A stretch of 64,000 nt of DNA from Ruminococcaceae bacterium BL-4 (GTDB taxonomy: Bacteria > Bacillota > Clostridia > Oscillospirales > Acutalibacteraceae). The translations under genes were made by a program, and so were the position numbers. The DNA lies in assembly GCA_902809935.1 (NCBI GenBank), contig LR778134.1, forward strand, positions 1,736,001 through 1,800,000. The letters run 5' to 3'. This document shows, in pieces, positions 38,353-47,524 of this stretch (its first letter is position 1; the number at the start of each line of letters is the position of its first letter). The notes beneath the pieces were generated by a model. It worked only from the letters and a program-made list of their open reading frames with translations. It had not been told where the DNA came from and searched no databases.

Positions 38353-39234
38353 ATGGCGGTTTTTCGTGTGGAACGGACGCGGGATTACACAGTCATGAGC
38401 AACCATCACCTGAAAAACAGGGCCTTGTCCCTGAAAGCGAAAGGTCTGCTGTCCGTGATGCTCTCCCTTCCGGACGATTGGGATTACACCACGCGGGGCC
38501 TTGCCTCCATCTGCCGCGAGGGAGTGGATGCCATCGGAAAAACGCTCAAGGAGCTGGAGAATGCGGGCTATATGGAGCGCCGACAGCTTCGCGGCAGGGA
38601 CGGGCGCATTACGGACACCGAATACACCATCTACGAACAGCCGCGCAAGCCGCCGGGTACGCCTTTCCCGGATACGGATTCACCAGATACGGAAAAGCCG
38701 TATCTGGATAACCCGGATATTGGAAAACCGGATACGGAAAATCCCGCGCAATTAAATACTAAGGAAACTAATATCCCTAAAAAATCAAATACGTATGGAG
38801 TAAATCCTTATCAATCCAATCCGGCAGGCCGAAAACCGGAGGCCAGTGCCCCGGCTGATTCGATGGATGCGACGGATGCCTACCGCGAAATCATCAAAGA
38901 GAATATTTCCTACGACGTCCTGCGGCAGAGATGCGACCCGGAGCGTCTGGATGAAATTGTGGGCATCCTGCTCGATACCGTGTGCAGCCGGAAAAAGGAG
39001 ATTCGGATCGCCGGTGAGAATATGCCCGCCGAAACGGTGAAAAGCAGGCTTTTGAAGCTGGACGACAGCCACATCGAATATGTGCTGGAGTGCCTCGACA
39101 AAAACACCACCGACGTGCGCAACATCCGCAGCTACATCCTGACCGCGCTGTATCAGGCTCCGACCACCATCAGCAGCTATTACTCAGCGCTGGTCAATCA
39201 CGACATTTACGGAAGCGGCCCGCCCGGACAGTAA
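38353..39234 (+). CDS. RepA-like replication initiator of ICE/plasmid type
   Basis: A 293-residue protein. The N-terminal ~100 residues form a winged helix typical of Firmicutes plasmid/ICE RepA proteins (LSLKAKGLLSVMLSLPDDWD, then EGVDAIGKTLKELENAGY). A Pro/Asp-rich repetitive linker (PDTDSPDTEKP) follows, and the C-terminal domain is DUF6017-like. The ATG at 38353 has AAGGAG about eight bases upstream. Together with parAB it suggests that the excised element can replicate and segregate like a plasmid. Confidence 0.82.
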   Translation: MAVFRVERTRDYTVMSNHHLKNRALSLKAKGLLSVMLSLPDDWDYTTRGLASICREGVDAIGKTLKELENAGYMERRQLRGRDGRITDTEYTIYEQPRKPPGTPFPDTDSPDTEKPYLDNPDIGKPDTENPAQLNTKETNIPKKSNTYGVNPYQSNPAGRKPEASAPADSMDATDAYREIIKENISYDVLRQRCDPERLDEIVGILLDTVCSRKKEIRIAGENMPAETVKSRLLKLDDSHIEYVLECLDKNTTDVRNIRSYILTALYQAPTTISSYYSALVNHDIYGSGPPGQ

Positions 39235-39291
39235 ACGTCCAGCGCAAGCTGTTTTTGTACCCAACAAAAATCGGGAAGGAGAAATTTTTGC

Positions 39292-39657
39292 ATGAAACGA
39301 CCCCTCGCATACATCACCGCCCCGTGGGGCGGAAACGAAATCGAAAACACCGAGGACGCAGCAGGGTATTGCCGCAAGATCTACGACGCGGGCTTTTCGC
39401 CTATCTGCCCGGTCCTGTTCCTGCCGCTTTTCCTCAACGACGCCATTCCGCAGGAGCACAAGGACGGCGTGGACATCGCCTGCAACTTTCTGCGCCGCGC
39501 CCATGTGCTGGTGGTCTGCGGCAGGAACGTGGACGAAACCGTGAAAAACGATATCGCCACGGCGGAACGGCTGCATATCACGGCCCTGTCCCTTGACGGC
39601 ATCCTCACCGTCAAGGGACAGGGCCGGGAAAAAGGCCCGGAAAAGGAGCGGAGATAA
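39292..39657 (+). CDS. DUF4406/deoxyribosyltransferase-like small protein
   Basis: A 121-residue protein with a Rossmann-like start (LAYITAPWGG), an acidic turn and a VLVVCGRNVDE core. This resembles DUF4406/DUF7768 proteins distantly related to nucleoside 2-deoxyribosyltransferases. Common in this class of ICE downstream of repA. Possibly nucleotide-related, but no catalytic assignment is justified. It ends one base before the next start. Confidence 0.7.
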   Translation: MKRPLAYITAPWGGNEIENTEDAAGYCRKIYDAGFSPICPVLFLPLFLNDAIPQEHKDGVDIACNFLRRAHVLVVCGRNVDETVKNDIATAERLHITALSLDGILTVKGQGREKGPEKERR

Positions 39658-39658
39658 C

Positions 39659-39883
39659 GTGCCGGACTATCAGAAAATGTACCATTCGCTTTTTAACGAC
39701 GTGACCGACGCCATTTCAAAGCTCCAGCAGGCGCAGCAGAAAACCGAGGAAATGTACATGGACAGCAAGGAAACCGTCCTTACCCCATTTTTGAAAAAGA
39801 GCGAGGAAAAAAGGCCGGACAGCCGGTCCGACCGGAAACCGGCCCCAGCAAAGAAAAAACCGCCCTCCCACGATGAACGGTAA
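39659..39883 (+). CDS. Small coiled-coil ICE protein
   Basis: A 74-residue hydrophilic protein with a helical N-terminal part (KMYHSLFNDVTDAISKLQQA) and a Lys/Pro-rich tail. It starts at GTG 39659, one base after the previous stop, with a GGAGCGGAG site. Its place before the PcfB-like gene is typical of small accessory proteins of these elements. No function assigned. Confidence 0.65.
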   Translation: MPDYQKMYHSLFNDVTDAISKLQQAQQKTEEMYMDSKETVLTPFLKKSEEKRPDSRSDRKPAPAKKKPPSHDER

Positions 39884-39919
39884 CGGAAGACGGTTTTCCC
39901 ATGACAGGAGGTGTTTCGT

Positions 39920-40411
39920 TTGCAGGAAGAAATCGAAAACCGCTCCGTGACGCTCATCATCAGCGGCACGAAACTCACGGGCCGGGTGCTCAAAGCGGCG
40001 ATTGCCAAATATCTGGCCCACCGAAAGGAAAAGAAAAACGTAAAGGCCCGCGCCGGTCCCGTGGCCCCGCACGGCAGGCAGACAGTGAAGCAGCTCGTCG
40101 GGCAGAACGCGGGCGTGTCCAACATGGAGATCACCGACAGCAATATCAAATCCTTTGACCGCGTGGCGCGGAAATACGGCGTGGATTACGCCGTCAAGAA
40201 GGACCGCAGCGTTTCGCCGCCGAAATATCTCGTCTTTTTCAAGGCGCGGGACGCGGACGCGCTCACCGCCGCTTTCACCGAGTTCACGGCGAAAACGGTG
40301 AACCGGGCGAAAAGGCCCTCCGTTCTCTCGCGGCTCCGGCAGTTCAAGGATCTGGTCAAGGCGAATACCGTTGACCGGGTGAGACATAAGGAACAGGAGC
40401 GGGCGCGATGA
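39920..40411 (+). CDS. PcfB/DUF3801-family conjugation accessory protein
   Basis: A 163-residue protein matching the PcfB family: it begins LQEEIENRS and carries the GTKLTGRVLKAAIAKYL helix and later IKSFDRVARKYGVDYAVKKD. In the pCF10 system PcfB works with the coupling protein PcfC and the relaxase to bring DNA to the channel. A TTG at 39920 has AGGAGGTG eight bases upstream; a GTG at 39911 lies inside the ribosome site. It overlaps the coupling-protein gene as ATGA. Confidence 0.85.
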   Translation: MQEEIENRSVTLIISGTKLTGRVLKAAIAKYLAHRKEKKNVKARAGPVAPHGRQTVKQLVGQNAGVSNMEITDSNIKSFDRVARKYGVDYAVKKDRSVSPPKYLVFFKARDADALTAAFTEFTAKTVNRAKRPSVLSRLRQFKDLVKANTVDRVRHKEQERAR

Positions 40412-42198
40412 GTGAGAAAACAAAAAAGCTGCTCCTGATGAATCTGCCCTACCTGTTTGTCGCATTGTTTGCCACCAAGTTCGGGCAGGCGTGGAGGCTG
40501 GCCGCAGGCGCGGACGCTTCGGGGAAGCTCCTGCACCTGACGGACGGCCTTACCGACGCGTTTTCCTCTCCGCTGCCGAGCTTTTATCCGGCCGACCTCG
40601 GCGTGGGCGTCCTTCTCGCCGCCGCGCTCCGGCTGGCGGTCTACGTCAAAGGCCGGAACGCCAAGAAATTCCGAAAAAACGTGGAATACGGCTCGGCCCG
40701 CTGGGGCAAGGCCGAAGATATCAGACCCTACATCGACCCCGTTTTTGAAAACAACGTCATTCTCACGCAGACGGAACGGCTTACCATGAACAGCCGTCCG
40801 AAGGACCCCAAAACATCCCGGAACAAAAACGTGCTGGTCGTCGGCGGCTCCGGTTCCGGCAAGACGCGGTTTTTCATCAAGCCGAACCTGATGCAGTGCG
40901 ATTCCAAGGACTATCCGACCAGCTTCGTTGTTACGGACCCGAAGGGCAGCATCGTCGTGGAATGCGGAAGTCTCCTGCGGCGCAGGGGTTACCGCATCAA
41001 AATTCTCAACACCATCAACTTCAAAAAGTCGATGCGCTACAACCCCTTCGCGTACATCCATTCGGAAAAGGACATCTTGAAGCTGGTCACGGCGCTGATC
41101 GCCAACACCAAGGGGAACGGTAAATCCGGAGATGACTTCTGGGAAAAAGCAGAGACTCTCTTTTACACGGCACTCATCGGCTACATCCACTATGAGGCCC
41201 CGGTCGAGGAACAGAATTTCGCCACGCTGATCGAATTCATCAACGCCTCGGAGGTCCGGGAAGATGATGAGGAATTCAAAAATCCCGTAGATCTCATGTT
41301 TGAGGCGCTGGAAAAGGAAAATCCGAATCACTTCGCCGTCCGGCAATATAAGAAATATAAGTTGGCGGCGGGCAAAACAGCAAAGTCAATCCTTATTTCC
41401 TGCGGAGCAAGAATGGCCCCCTTCGACATTCAGGAGCTTCGTGACCTGACAGCCTACGACGAGCTGGAACTGGACACGCTGGGCGACCGGAAAACCGCTC
41501 TGTTCATCATTATTTCTGATACAGACGACACCTTTAATTTTTTAGTTTCGATGGCCTATACACAGCTTTTCAACCTGCTGTGCGAAAAGGCTGACGACGT
41601 GTACGGCGGACGTTTGCCCGTCCATGTCCGGTGCCTGCTCGACGAATTTGCCAACATCGGGCAGATCCCCAAGTTTGAAAAGTTGATCGCCACCATCCGA
41701 AGCCGTGAAATCTCGGCCTGCCTTGTTTTGCAGGCGCAGAGCCAACTCAAGGCCCTGTACAAAGACAACGCCGACACGATTATCGGCAACTGCGACAGCG
41801 CCATCTTCCTCGGCGGCAAGGAGCGCACGACCCTGAAAGAACTGACGGAATCACTTGGGAAGGAGACAATAGATACCTTTAACACCGGCGAAAGCCGGGG
41901 CCGTGAGGTTTCTCACAGCCTCAATTATCAAAAATTGGGGAAAGATTTAGCTTCGGTCGATGAGCTGTCCGTTCTCGACGGAGGCAAGTGTATCCTCCAG
42001 CTTCGCGGCGTCCGGCCTTTCCTTTCGGACAAGTACGACATTACAAAGCATCCGAACTACAAGTACCTGTCCGATTACAATCCCCGCAACGCCTTTCATA
42101 TTGAGAAATTTCTGTCCACCCAATTAAAACCGAAACCGGACGATGTGTTCAACACGTATTCCGTTGACCTCTCCGGGGACCCGAAAGCCGCAGAATAG
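40408..42198 (+). CDS. VirD4-type coupling protein (TraG/PcfC)
   Basis: A 596-residue T4CP ATPase that hands the relaxase-DNA substrate to the transfer channel. Two N-terminal transmembrane helices fall in the first ~90 residues. Walker A is GGSGSGKTRFF and Walker B lies in RCLLDEFANIG, followed by QAQSQLKALY. Length and architecture are normal for Firmicutes ICEs. Translation is coupled to the PcfB-like gene. Confidence 0.94.
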   Translation: MSEKTKKLLLMNLPYLFVALFATKFGQAWRLAAGADASGKLLHLTDGLTDAFSSPLPSFYPADLGVGVLLAAALRLAVYVKGRNAKKFRKNVEYGSARWGKAEDIRPYIDPVFENNVILTQTERLTMNSRPKDPKTSRNKNVLVVGGSGSGKTRFFIKPNLMQCDSKDYPTSFVVTDPKGSIVVECGSLLRRRGYRIKILNTINFKKSMRYNPFAYIHSEKDILKLVTALIANTKGNGKSGDDFWEKAETLFYTALIGYIHYEAPVEEQNFATLIEFINASEVREDDEEFKNPVDLMFEALEKENPNHFAVRQYKKYKLAAGKTAKSILISCGARMAPFDIQELRDLTAYDELELDTLGDRKTALFIIISDTDDTFNFLVSMAYTQLFNLLCEKADDVYGGRLPVHVRCLLDEFANIGQIPKFEKLIATIRSREISACLVLQAQSQLKALYKDNADTIIGNCDSAIFLGGKERTTLKELTESLGKETIDTFNTGESRGREVSHSLNYQKLGKDLASVDELSVLDGGKCILQLRGVRPFLSDKYDITKHPNYKYLSDYNPRNAFHIEKFLSTQLKPKPDDVFNTYSVDLSGDPKAAE

Positions 42199-42239
42199 CG
42201 GCTTTTTTCATTTTCAAAATCAGAATTGGAGGTAATATT

Positions 42240-42455
42240 ATGAGTTTCTTTCATTCCGCAATCGGCGTTCTCCAGACCCTCGTGATCGCCCTCGGCGCGG
42301 GCCTTGCCATTTGGGGCGCAATCAACCTTCTGGAAGGGTATGGAAATGATAATCCAGGAGCGAAAAGTCAAGGCATTAAACAGCTCATGGCGGGCGGCGG
42401 CGTGGCCCTGATCGGCATTACGCTGGTTCCGCTGCTTTCCAACCTGTTCGGCTGA
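42240..42455 (+). CDS. Maff2-family small membrane protein
   Basis: A 71-residue protein with two hydrophobic helices (IGVLQTLVIALGAGLAIWGA and GGGVALIGITLVPLL) and the hinge LLEGYGNDNPGAKSQG. This is the Maff2 family, regularly found between the coupling protein and the VirB6-like gene in such ICEs. Resembles VirB2-type pilin size and topology; that role is inference. GGAGGT precedes the ATG. Confidence 0.88.
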   Translation: MSFFHSAIGVLQTLVIALGAGLAIWGAINLLEGYGNDNPGAKSQGIKQLMAGGGVALIGITLVPLLSNLFG

Positions 42456-42514
42456 TGTCAATGCAAAAACACTCCGCGCCCCCATTCACGGGGCGCGGGA
42501 AAGGAGATGATCGT

Positions 42515-43312
42515 ATGGAAAACACGGCAACCACTGCCGCACCGCTGCTGGAAAACGAGTATGTCAAGGAGCTTTTAGCCGTCATGGAAGCCAACCGTGT
42601 GCCTGCCGTGAAGGACCTGCTTGCCGTTTTTAATCAGGTAAGCGCGATGGAACGCCAGCTCGACACAGCGGTCACGGAGCTGGCCGCACTGCGTCGGGAA
42701 CTCAGCGCGTCACAGAAACAGGCTCACCCCGTAAAAGCCGTTCTGCAAAATACGGGCGCGGCTATGGAAAAAAGCGTGACAGCTGTGCGTGACCGGCTGG
42801 ATGCAACAAAACAGGCCGTGATCGACGGCTGCAAAAACGCCGTGGATGCGTTTCGGGAAAAAGGGATTTCCGCGCTGGATAATATCACCCGCTTTTTCAA
42901 ATTGCGGCCCATGCTGGAAACCATGCGCACGGAGTTGGATAAAAGCATTCGGACTGACAGATCAGCGATGGATAAAATTGAAACCGTGAGCGCGGAGTAC
43001 CATGAGGCCGGGCGGCACATCAAGAATATGGGCCGAACACTGATGGGAAACGAGGCTGCTGCCGAAGCAAAGCCTATGGGAAAGCTGGCAAAGTCTTTGG
43101 AAGCTCCATTCAGAGCGGAGCTGTCCTGCCTGTCCTCCATGAAAAAGAGCGTGGAGAAAGCCCTTCTCCGTCTGACCGCGCTGGAGCAATCGGCGCAGCG
43201 GAAGCCCTCCGTTCAGCAGAGCATCCACGCTCTCAGCGAAAAACTCGCGCGGGAGCAAAAATCCGCACCCGCCGCCGAAAAGTCCCGGTCCGTGTCCCAT
43301 GAGGCGCGTTAG
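42515..43312 (+). CDS. DUF6674-like coiled-coil protein
   Basis: A 265-residue, largely helical, soluble protein with long Ala/Glu/Lys heptads and several Met-rich segments. I take the ATG at 42515, seven bases after AAAGGAG; an ATG at 42455 overlaps the Maff2 stop but lacks a site. It occupies the slot held by DUF6674 proteins in related elements. Function unknown; no signal peptide or membrane helix. Confidence 0.7.
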   Translation: MENTATTAAPLLENEYVKELLAVMEANRVPAVKDLLAVFNQVSAMERQLDTAVTELAALRRELSASQKQAHPVKAVLQNTGAAMEKSVTAVRDRLDATKQAVIDGCKNAVDAFREKGISALDNITRFFKLRPMLETMRTELDKSIRTDRSAMDKIETVSAEYHEAGRHIKNMGRTLMGNEAAAEAKPMGKLAKSLEAPFRAELSCLSSMKKSVEKALLRLTALEQSAQRKPSVQQSIHALSEKLAREQKSAPAAEKSRSVSHEAR

Positions 43313-43369
43313 TTACCGTTCGTACCGCCTCATGGTGAAAACAGGCGGCGGAAAAGGAGGTGATGCCAC

Positions 43370-44239
43370 TTGGATTTCATCAAGCAGCAGATTACCGAAT
43401 GGCTGAAAGAAATACTCGTCGGCGGCATCATGAACAACCTGTCAGGCATGTTCGACAACGTAAACAGTCAGGTCGGGCAGATCGCCTCTCAGGTGGGAAC
43501 GACGCCGCAGGCGTGGAACACCGGCATTTACAACATGATCCAAACCCTGTCCGAAAACGTCATGATGCCCATCGCGGGCTTGATCCTCGCGTTCGTCATG
43601 ACGCTGGAACTGATTCAGATTATCACCGACAAAAATAACCTTCACGACATCGAAACAGCCGTTTTCTTTAAGTGGATTTTCAAAACGGCCTGCGCCATCC
43701 TCATCGTGACCAACACATGGAACATCGTCATGGGCATATTCGACGTGGCGCAGAGCGTGGTGAACAGCGCGGCGGGAATCATCGTTTCCGACACGTCCAT
43801 CGACATCAGCTCCGTCACGGCAAACCTTCAGACGCGGCTTATGGCAATGGACCTCGGCCCCCTGTTCGGGCTGTGGTTCCAGAGCATTTTCGTGGGCTTT
43901 ACCATGTGGGCGCTCACGATCTGCATTTTCATCATCGTGTACGGAAGGATGATCGAAATCTATTTAGCCACTTCCATCGCGCCGATCCCGATGGCGACGA
44001 TGCTCAACCGGGAATCGGGCGGCATGGGTCAAAACTATCTGCGCTCCCTGTTCGCGCTGGGATTTCAGGGATTTCTCATCATCGTCTGCGTGGCGATTTA
44101 CGCCGTTTTGGTAAAAAGCATCAGCGTGAGCACGGACGTCAGCAAGGCAATCTGGACTTGCATGGGCTATACGGTGCTGCTGTGCTTCACGCTTTTTAAG
44201 ACCGGAAGCCTTGCAAAATCCATCTTCAACGCGCATTGA
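43370..44239 (+). CDS. VirB6/TrbL-like inner-membrane channel protein
   Basis: A 289-residue polytopic protein with about six helices, including segments around MMPIAGLILAFVMTLELIQI and SIFVGFTMWALTICIFIIVY, and the conserved cytoplasmic loop SIAPIPMATMLNRE. This is the VirB6/TrbL (CD0411-like) component of the conjugation channel. It starts at TTG 43370 with GGAGGTG nine bases upstream. Confidence 0.87.
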   Translation: MDFIKQQITEWLKEILVGGIMNNLSGMFDNVNSQVGQIASQVGTTPQAWNTGIYNMIQTLSENVMMPIAGLILAFVMTLELIQIITDKNNLHDIETAVFFKWIFKTACAILIVTNTWNIVMGIFDVAQSVVNSAAGIIVSDTSIDISSVTANLQTRLMAMDLGPLFGLWFQSIFVGFTMWALTICIFIIVYGRMIEIYLATSIAPIPMATMLNRESGGMGQNYLRSLFALGFQGFLIIVCVAIYAVLVKSISVSTDVSKAIWTCMGYTVLLCFTLFKTGSLAKSIFNAH

Positions 44240-44255
44240 CGGAGGTGATATTTCA

Positions 44256-44663
44256 ATGCAGGATAAATTACAGGAGCTTCTTGACCGGCTGGACGCCAAC
44301 TTTTCGGCGTTTCAAACGGCATGGGAAGCAAAAAGCAAAACGGAACTGATCGACGCATCCCGCGAGATCACCGCGATTAGCGACGCCCATTATTATCTGA
44401 CCGAAAGTCACGGCTTTGAACCGGAGGAAATCGACTATCTTCTTCTGTTTGAAAACCCTTTACAGGTCGTCGCGGACAAATGGCTGGAACGCACGGAGGA
44501 TCTGAGCGATTTCAGCTTCGCGCTCGACGAGGTGTTTGACAAGCAGGACGCACTCCGGGATTGCGAACGGAAAGAAAAGCCGTCCGTTCTGGAACAGCTT
44601 CATCATACCGCCGATACTGCCGCGAAAACCGCGCGCCCGACAAAAGAACAGGAGGCGCGATAA
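44256..44663 (+). CDS. Conserved ICE protein, possibly DUF3848-like
   Basis: A 135-residue acidic helical protein (ITAISDAHYYLTESHGFEPE, then ENPLQVVADKW and FALDEVFDKQDAL). Similar proteins recur at this place in clostridial ICEs, but the function is unknown. The ATG at 44256 has GGAGGTG upstream, and the stop abuts the PrgI start. No membrane segment. Confidence 0.65.
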   Translation: MQDKLQELLDRLDANFSAFQTAWEAKSKTELIDASREITAISDAHYYLTESHGFEPEEIDYLLLFENPLQVVADKWLERTEDLSDFSFALDEVFDKQDALRDCERKEKPSVLEQLHHTADTAAKTARPTKEQEAR

Positions 44664-45122
44664 ATGGCCTATGTTCCCGTCCCCAAGGACCTGACCGCCG
44701 TGAAAACGAAGGTCCTGTTCAATTTAACAAAACGGCAGCTTGTCTGTTTCAGCGGCGGCGCGCTTGTTGGCATACCGCTTTTCTTTTTGCTCAAAGGGCC
44801 TGCGGGGTTCAGCGCCGGAGCCGCTTCTTTTTGCATGGTTCTTGCCATGCTGCCGTTTTTCCTGATGGCCGTCTATGAAAGAAACGGCCTGCCGCTGGAA
44901 AAGATCGTCCGTAACATCGCCCGGGTACTGTTACTCCGACCGAAGCAGCGACCCTACCAAACCAACAATTATTACGCCGTGCTCGCGCGGCAAAGTCAGT
45001 TAAATAAGGAGGTGTATCAGATTGTCGGTAAAAAAGCAAAATCCGACCGCAAGGCGGTCGTTATCCCGCGCCGAGAGGCATCAGATCGAAGCCACCGTCG
45101 CAAGAGCCCGGCAGACCGATAA
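44664..45122 (+). CDS. PrgI-family (VirB3-like) membrane protein
   Basis: A 152-residue protein with the PrgI pattern: a short N terminus (VPVPKDLTAVKTKV), two transmembrane helices (about residues 32-70) and an amphipathic region, YERNGLPLEKIVRNI. PrgI/VirB3 proteins anchor VirB4 at the membrane. The last ~33 residues are Lys/Arg-rich and encoded in DNA that also encodes the start of virB4 in another frame, an overlap of 101 bases. Confidence 0.86.
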   Translation: MAYVPVPKDLTAVKTKVLFNLTKRQLVCFSGGALVGIPLFFLLKGPAGFSAGAASFCMVLAMLPFFLMAVYERNGLPLEKIVRNIARVLLLRPKQRPYQTNNYYAVLARQSQLNKEVYQIVGKKAKSDRKAVVIPRREASDRSHRRKSPADR

Positions 45123-47427
45123 GAAAAAGCAATCAGCGCAGGACAGCATTCCTTTTCAGCGGATGTTCCCGGACGGCATCTGCCGCGTGACCGACAGCTA
45201 TTACACGAAAACCGTTCAGTTTCAGGACATCAACTATCAGCTCAACCAGAATGAGGACAAGACCGCCATTTTCGAGGGCTGGTGCGACTTCCTCAACTAT
45301 TTCGACAGCTCCATTAAATTTCATCTCTCGTTTCTGAATCTCTCCGCGACGCGGGACAGTTTTGCGAAAAGCGTAACCATCCCACCGCAGGGCGACGATT
45401 TCGACAGCCTGCGCTCGGAGTATACGGAAATGCTCCGGAACCAGCTTGCCAAAGGCAACAATGGCCTCATTAAGACCAAGTATCTGACCTTCGGCATCGA
45501 AGCGGACAGTCTGAAAGCGGCCAAGCCCCGGCTGGAGCGCATTGAAATCGACATTCTCAACAACTTCAAGCATCTCGGCGTAACAGCCGCTTCCCTGAAC
45601 GGCGCGGACCGCCTGCGGCTGCTGCACGACATTTTCCGAATGGACGCGCCGGAGCCGTTCCGCTTTTCATGGGACTGGCTGGCCCCTTCCGGCCTCTCCG
45701 TCAAGGACTTTATTGCACCCAGTTCGTTTGAATTCAAAAGCGGGAATCAGTTTGGCATGGGACGTCAGGTAGGTGCGGTATCGTTCCTGCAAATTCTCGC
45801 GCCGGAGCTGAACGACCGGATGCTGGCCGATTTTCTCGACATGGAATCCAGCCTCATCGTCACCATGCATATCCAGTCCATCGACCAGGTGAGCGCCATT
45901 AAGACGGTGAAACGGAAAATAACGGACCTCGATTCCATGAAGATTCAGGAGCAAAAAAAGGCCATCCGTTCCGGGTACGACATGGACATCATCCCCTCCG
46001 ACCTCGCCACCTACGGCGAGGAAGCAAAAAAACTCTTGCAGGATTTACAGTCCCGCAATGAGCGTATGTTCCTCGTAACTTTCCTCGTCCTCAACGTGGC
46101 CGAAAACCGGCAGCGGCTGGACAACAACGTGTTTCAGGCAAGCTCCCTCGCACAGAAATACAACTGCGCACTGACCTGCCTCGACTTCCGACAGGAAGAA
46201 GGGCTGATGAGCAGCCTGCCGCTCGGCTTGAATCAGGTGGAAATCCAGCGGGGCCTGACCACATCAAGCACCGCAATTTTTATCCCCTTTACCACACAGG
46301 AGCTGTTCCAGACCGGGCACGAGGCGCTGTACTGCGGGCTGAACGCCCTGTCCAACAACCTCATTATGGTAGATCGGAAACTGCTGAAAAACCCGAACGG
46401 CCTGATCCTCGGCACACCGGGCGCGGGCAAATCCTTCGCCGCGAAACGCGAAATCGTTAACGTATTCCTCGTCACAAACGACGACATCATCGTCTGTGAC
46501 CCGGAGGCCGAATACGGCCCGCTGATTGAACGCCTGCACGGGCAGATCATCAAAATATCACCCGCGTCTACCGATTACATCAATCCCATGGACATAAACC
46601 TCAACTATTCTGAGGAAGAAAATCCGTTATCCTTGAAGTCGGATTTCATCCTGTCGCTCTGCGAACTGATCGTCGGTGGTAAAGAGGGCTTGCAGCCAGT
46701 AGAGAAAACGGTCATCGACCGCTGCGTGAGACTGGTGTACCGGAATTACCTCAACGACCCGCGCCCGGAGAATATGCCGATTCTGGAGGATTTGTACAAC
46801 GAGTTGCGGCGGCAGGACGAAAAAGAGGCGCAGTATGTTGCCACGGCGCTGGAAATCTATGTCACCGGCTCCCTCAACGTGTTCAATCACCGCACGACCG
46901 TGAACGTGAGAAACCGTGTCGTCAGCTACGACATCCGGGAGCTGGGCAAGCAGCTCAAAAAAATCGGGATGCTCATCGTGCAGGATCAGGTCTGGAACCG
47001 CGTTACCGTCAACCGGGCCGTGGGAAAATCCACGCGCTACTATATCGACGAGTTCCATCTGCTTCTAAAAGAAGAACAGACCGCCGCCTATTCGGTGGAA
47101 ATCTGGAAGCGGTTCCGCAAGTGGGGCGGCATCCCGACCGGAATCACGCAGAACATAAAGGATTTGCTCTCTTCCCGCGAGATTGAGAACATCTTTGAAA
47201 ACTCGGATTACATCTATATGCTCAATCAGGCGTCTGGCGACCGGCAAATTCTTGCCAAGCAGCTCGGCATTTCGCCTCACCAGCTTTCCTACGTCACCCA
47301 TTCCGGCGAGGGCGAGGGGCTGCTGTTTTACGGCAACGTCATTCTGCCGTTTATTGACCATTTTCCGAAGGACACGGAGCTGTACCGCATTATGACCACA
47401 AAACCAAACGAGGTAGCGCAAAAATAA
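45022..47427 (+). CDS. VirB4-type conjugation ATPase
   Basis: An 801-residue ATPase that powers assembly of the type IV channel. Walker A is LGTPGAGKSFAAKRE and Walker B lies in RYYIDEFHLLLKEE; a Gln-containing TQNIKDLL motif follows. The TTG start at 45022 has AAGGAGGTG upstream, deep inside the PrgI gene. Length fits the family (about 800). No frameshift or missing motif. Confidence 0.94.
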   Translation: MSVKKQNPTARRSLSRAERHQIEATVARARQTDKKKQSAQDSIPFQRMFPDGICRVTDSYYTKTVQFQDINYQLNQNEDKTAIFEGWCDFLNYFDSSIKFHLSFLNLSATRDSFAKSVTIPPQGDDFDSLRSEYTEMLRNQLAKGNNGLIKTKYLTFGIEADSLKAAKPRLERIEIDILNNFKHLGVTAASLNGADRLRLLHDIFRMDAPEPFRFSWDWLAPSGLSVKDFIAPSSFEFKSGNQFGMGRQVGAVSFLQILAPELNDRMLADFLDMESSLIVTMHIQSIDQVSAIKTVKRKITDLDSMKIQEQKKAIRSGYDMDIIPSDLATYGEEAKKLLQDLQSRNERMFLVTFLVLNVAENRQRLDNNVFQASSLAQKYNCALTCLDFRQEEGLMSSLPLGLNQVEIQRGLTTSSTAIFIPFTTQELFQTGHEALYCGLNALSNNLIMVDRKLLKNPNGLILGTPGAGKSFAAKREIVNVFLVTNDDIIVCDPEAEYGPLIERLHGQIIKISPASTDYINPMDINLNYSEEENPLSLKSDFILSLCELIVGGKEGLQPVEKTVIDRCVRLVYRNYLNDPRPENMPILEDLYNELRRQDEKEAQYVATALEIYVTGSLNVFNHRTTVNVRNRVVSYDIRELGKQLKKIGMLIVQDQVWNRVTVNRAVGKSTRYYIDEFHLLLKEEQTAAYSVEIWKRFRKWGGIPTGITQNIKDLLSSREIENIFENSDYIYMLNQASGDRQILAKQLGISPHQLSYVTHSGEGEGLLFYGNVILPFIDHFPKDTELYRIMTTKPNEVAQK

Positions 47428-47524
47428 GAAAATTGGCGATAGACATCGAGGGATGTTACAGTTGTTCTATTCTTTGAAGAAAAAATATGATATATTAATC
47501 TTAAATAATAAGTGGAGGTGCAGT

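Noticed and set aside
38640-38760. Tandem GATACGG-like repeats in the RepA gene, considered as iterons
   Set aside because: They encode the Pro/Asp-rich linker in frame, are irregular, and are better explained as low-complexity coding sequence, although an origin role cannot be excluded.
40186-41346. A 386-codon minus-strand open frame
   Set aside because: It overlaps the pcfB-like and virD4-like genes and has no ribosome site or motifs.
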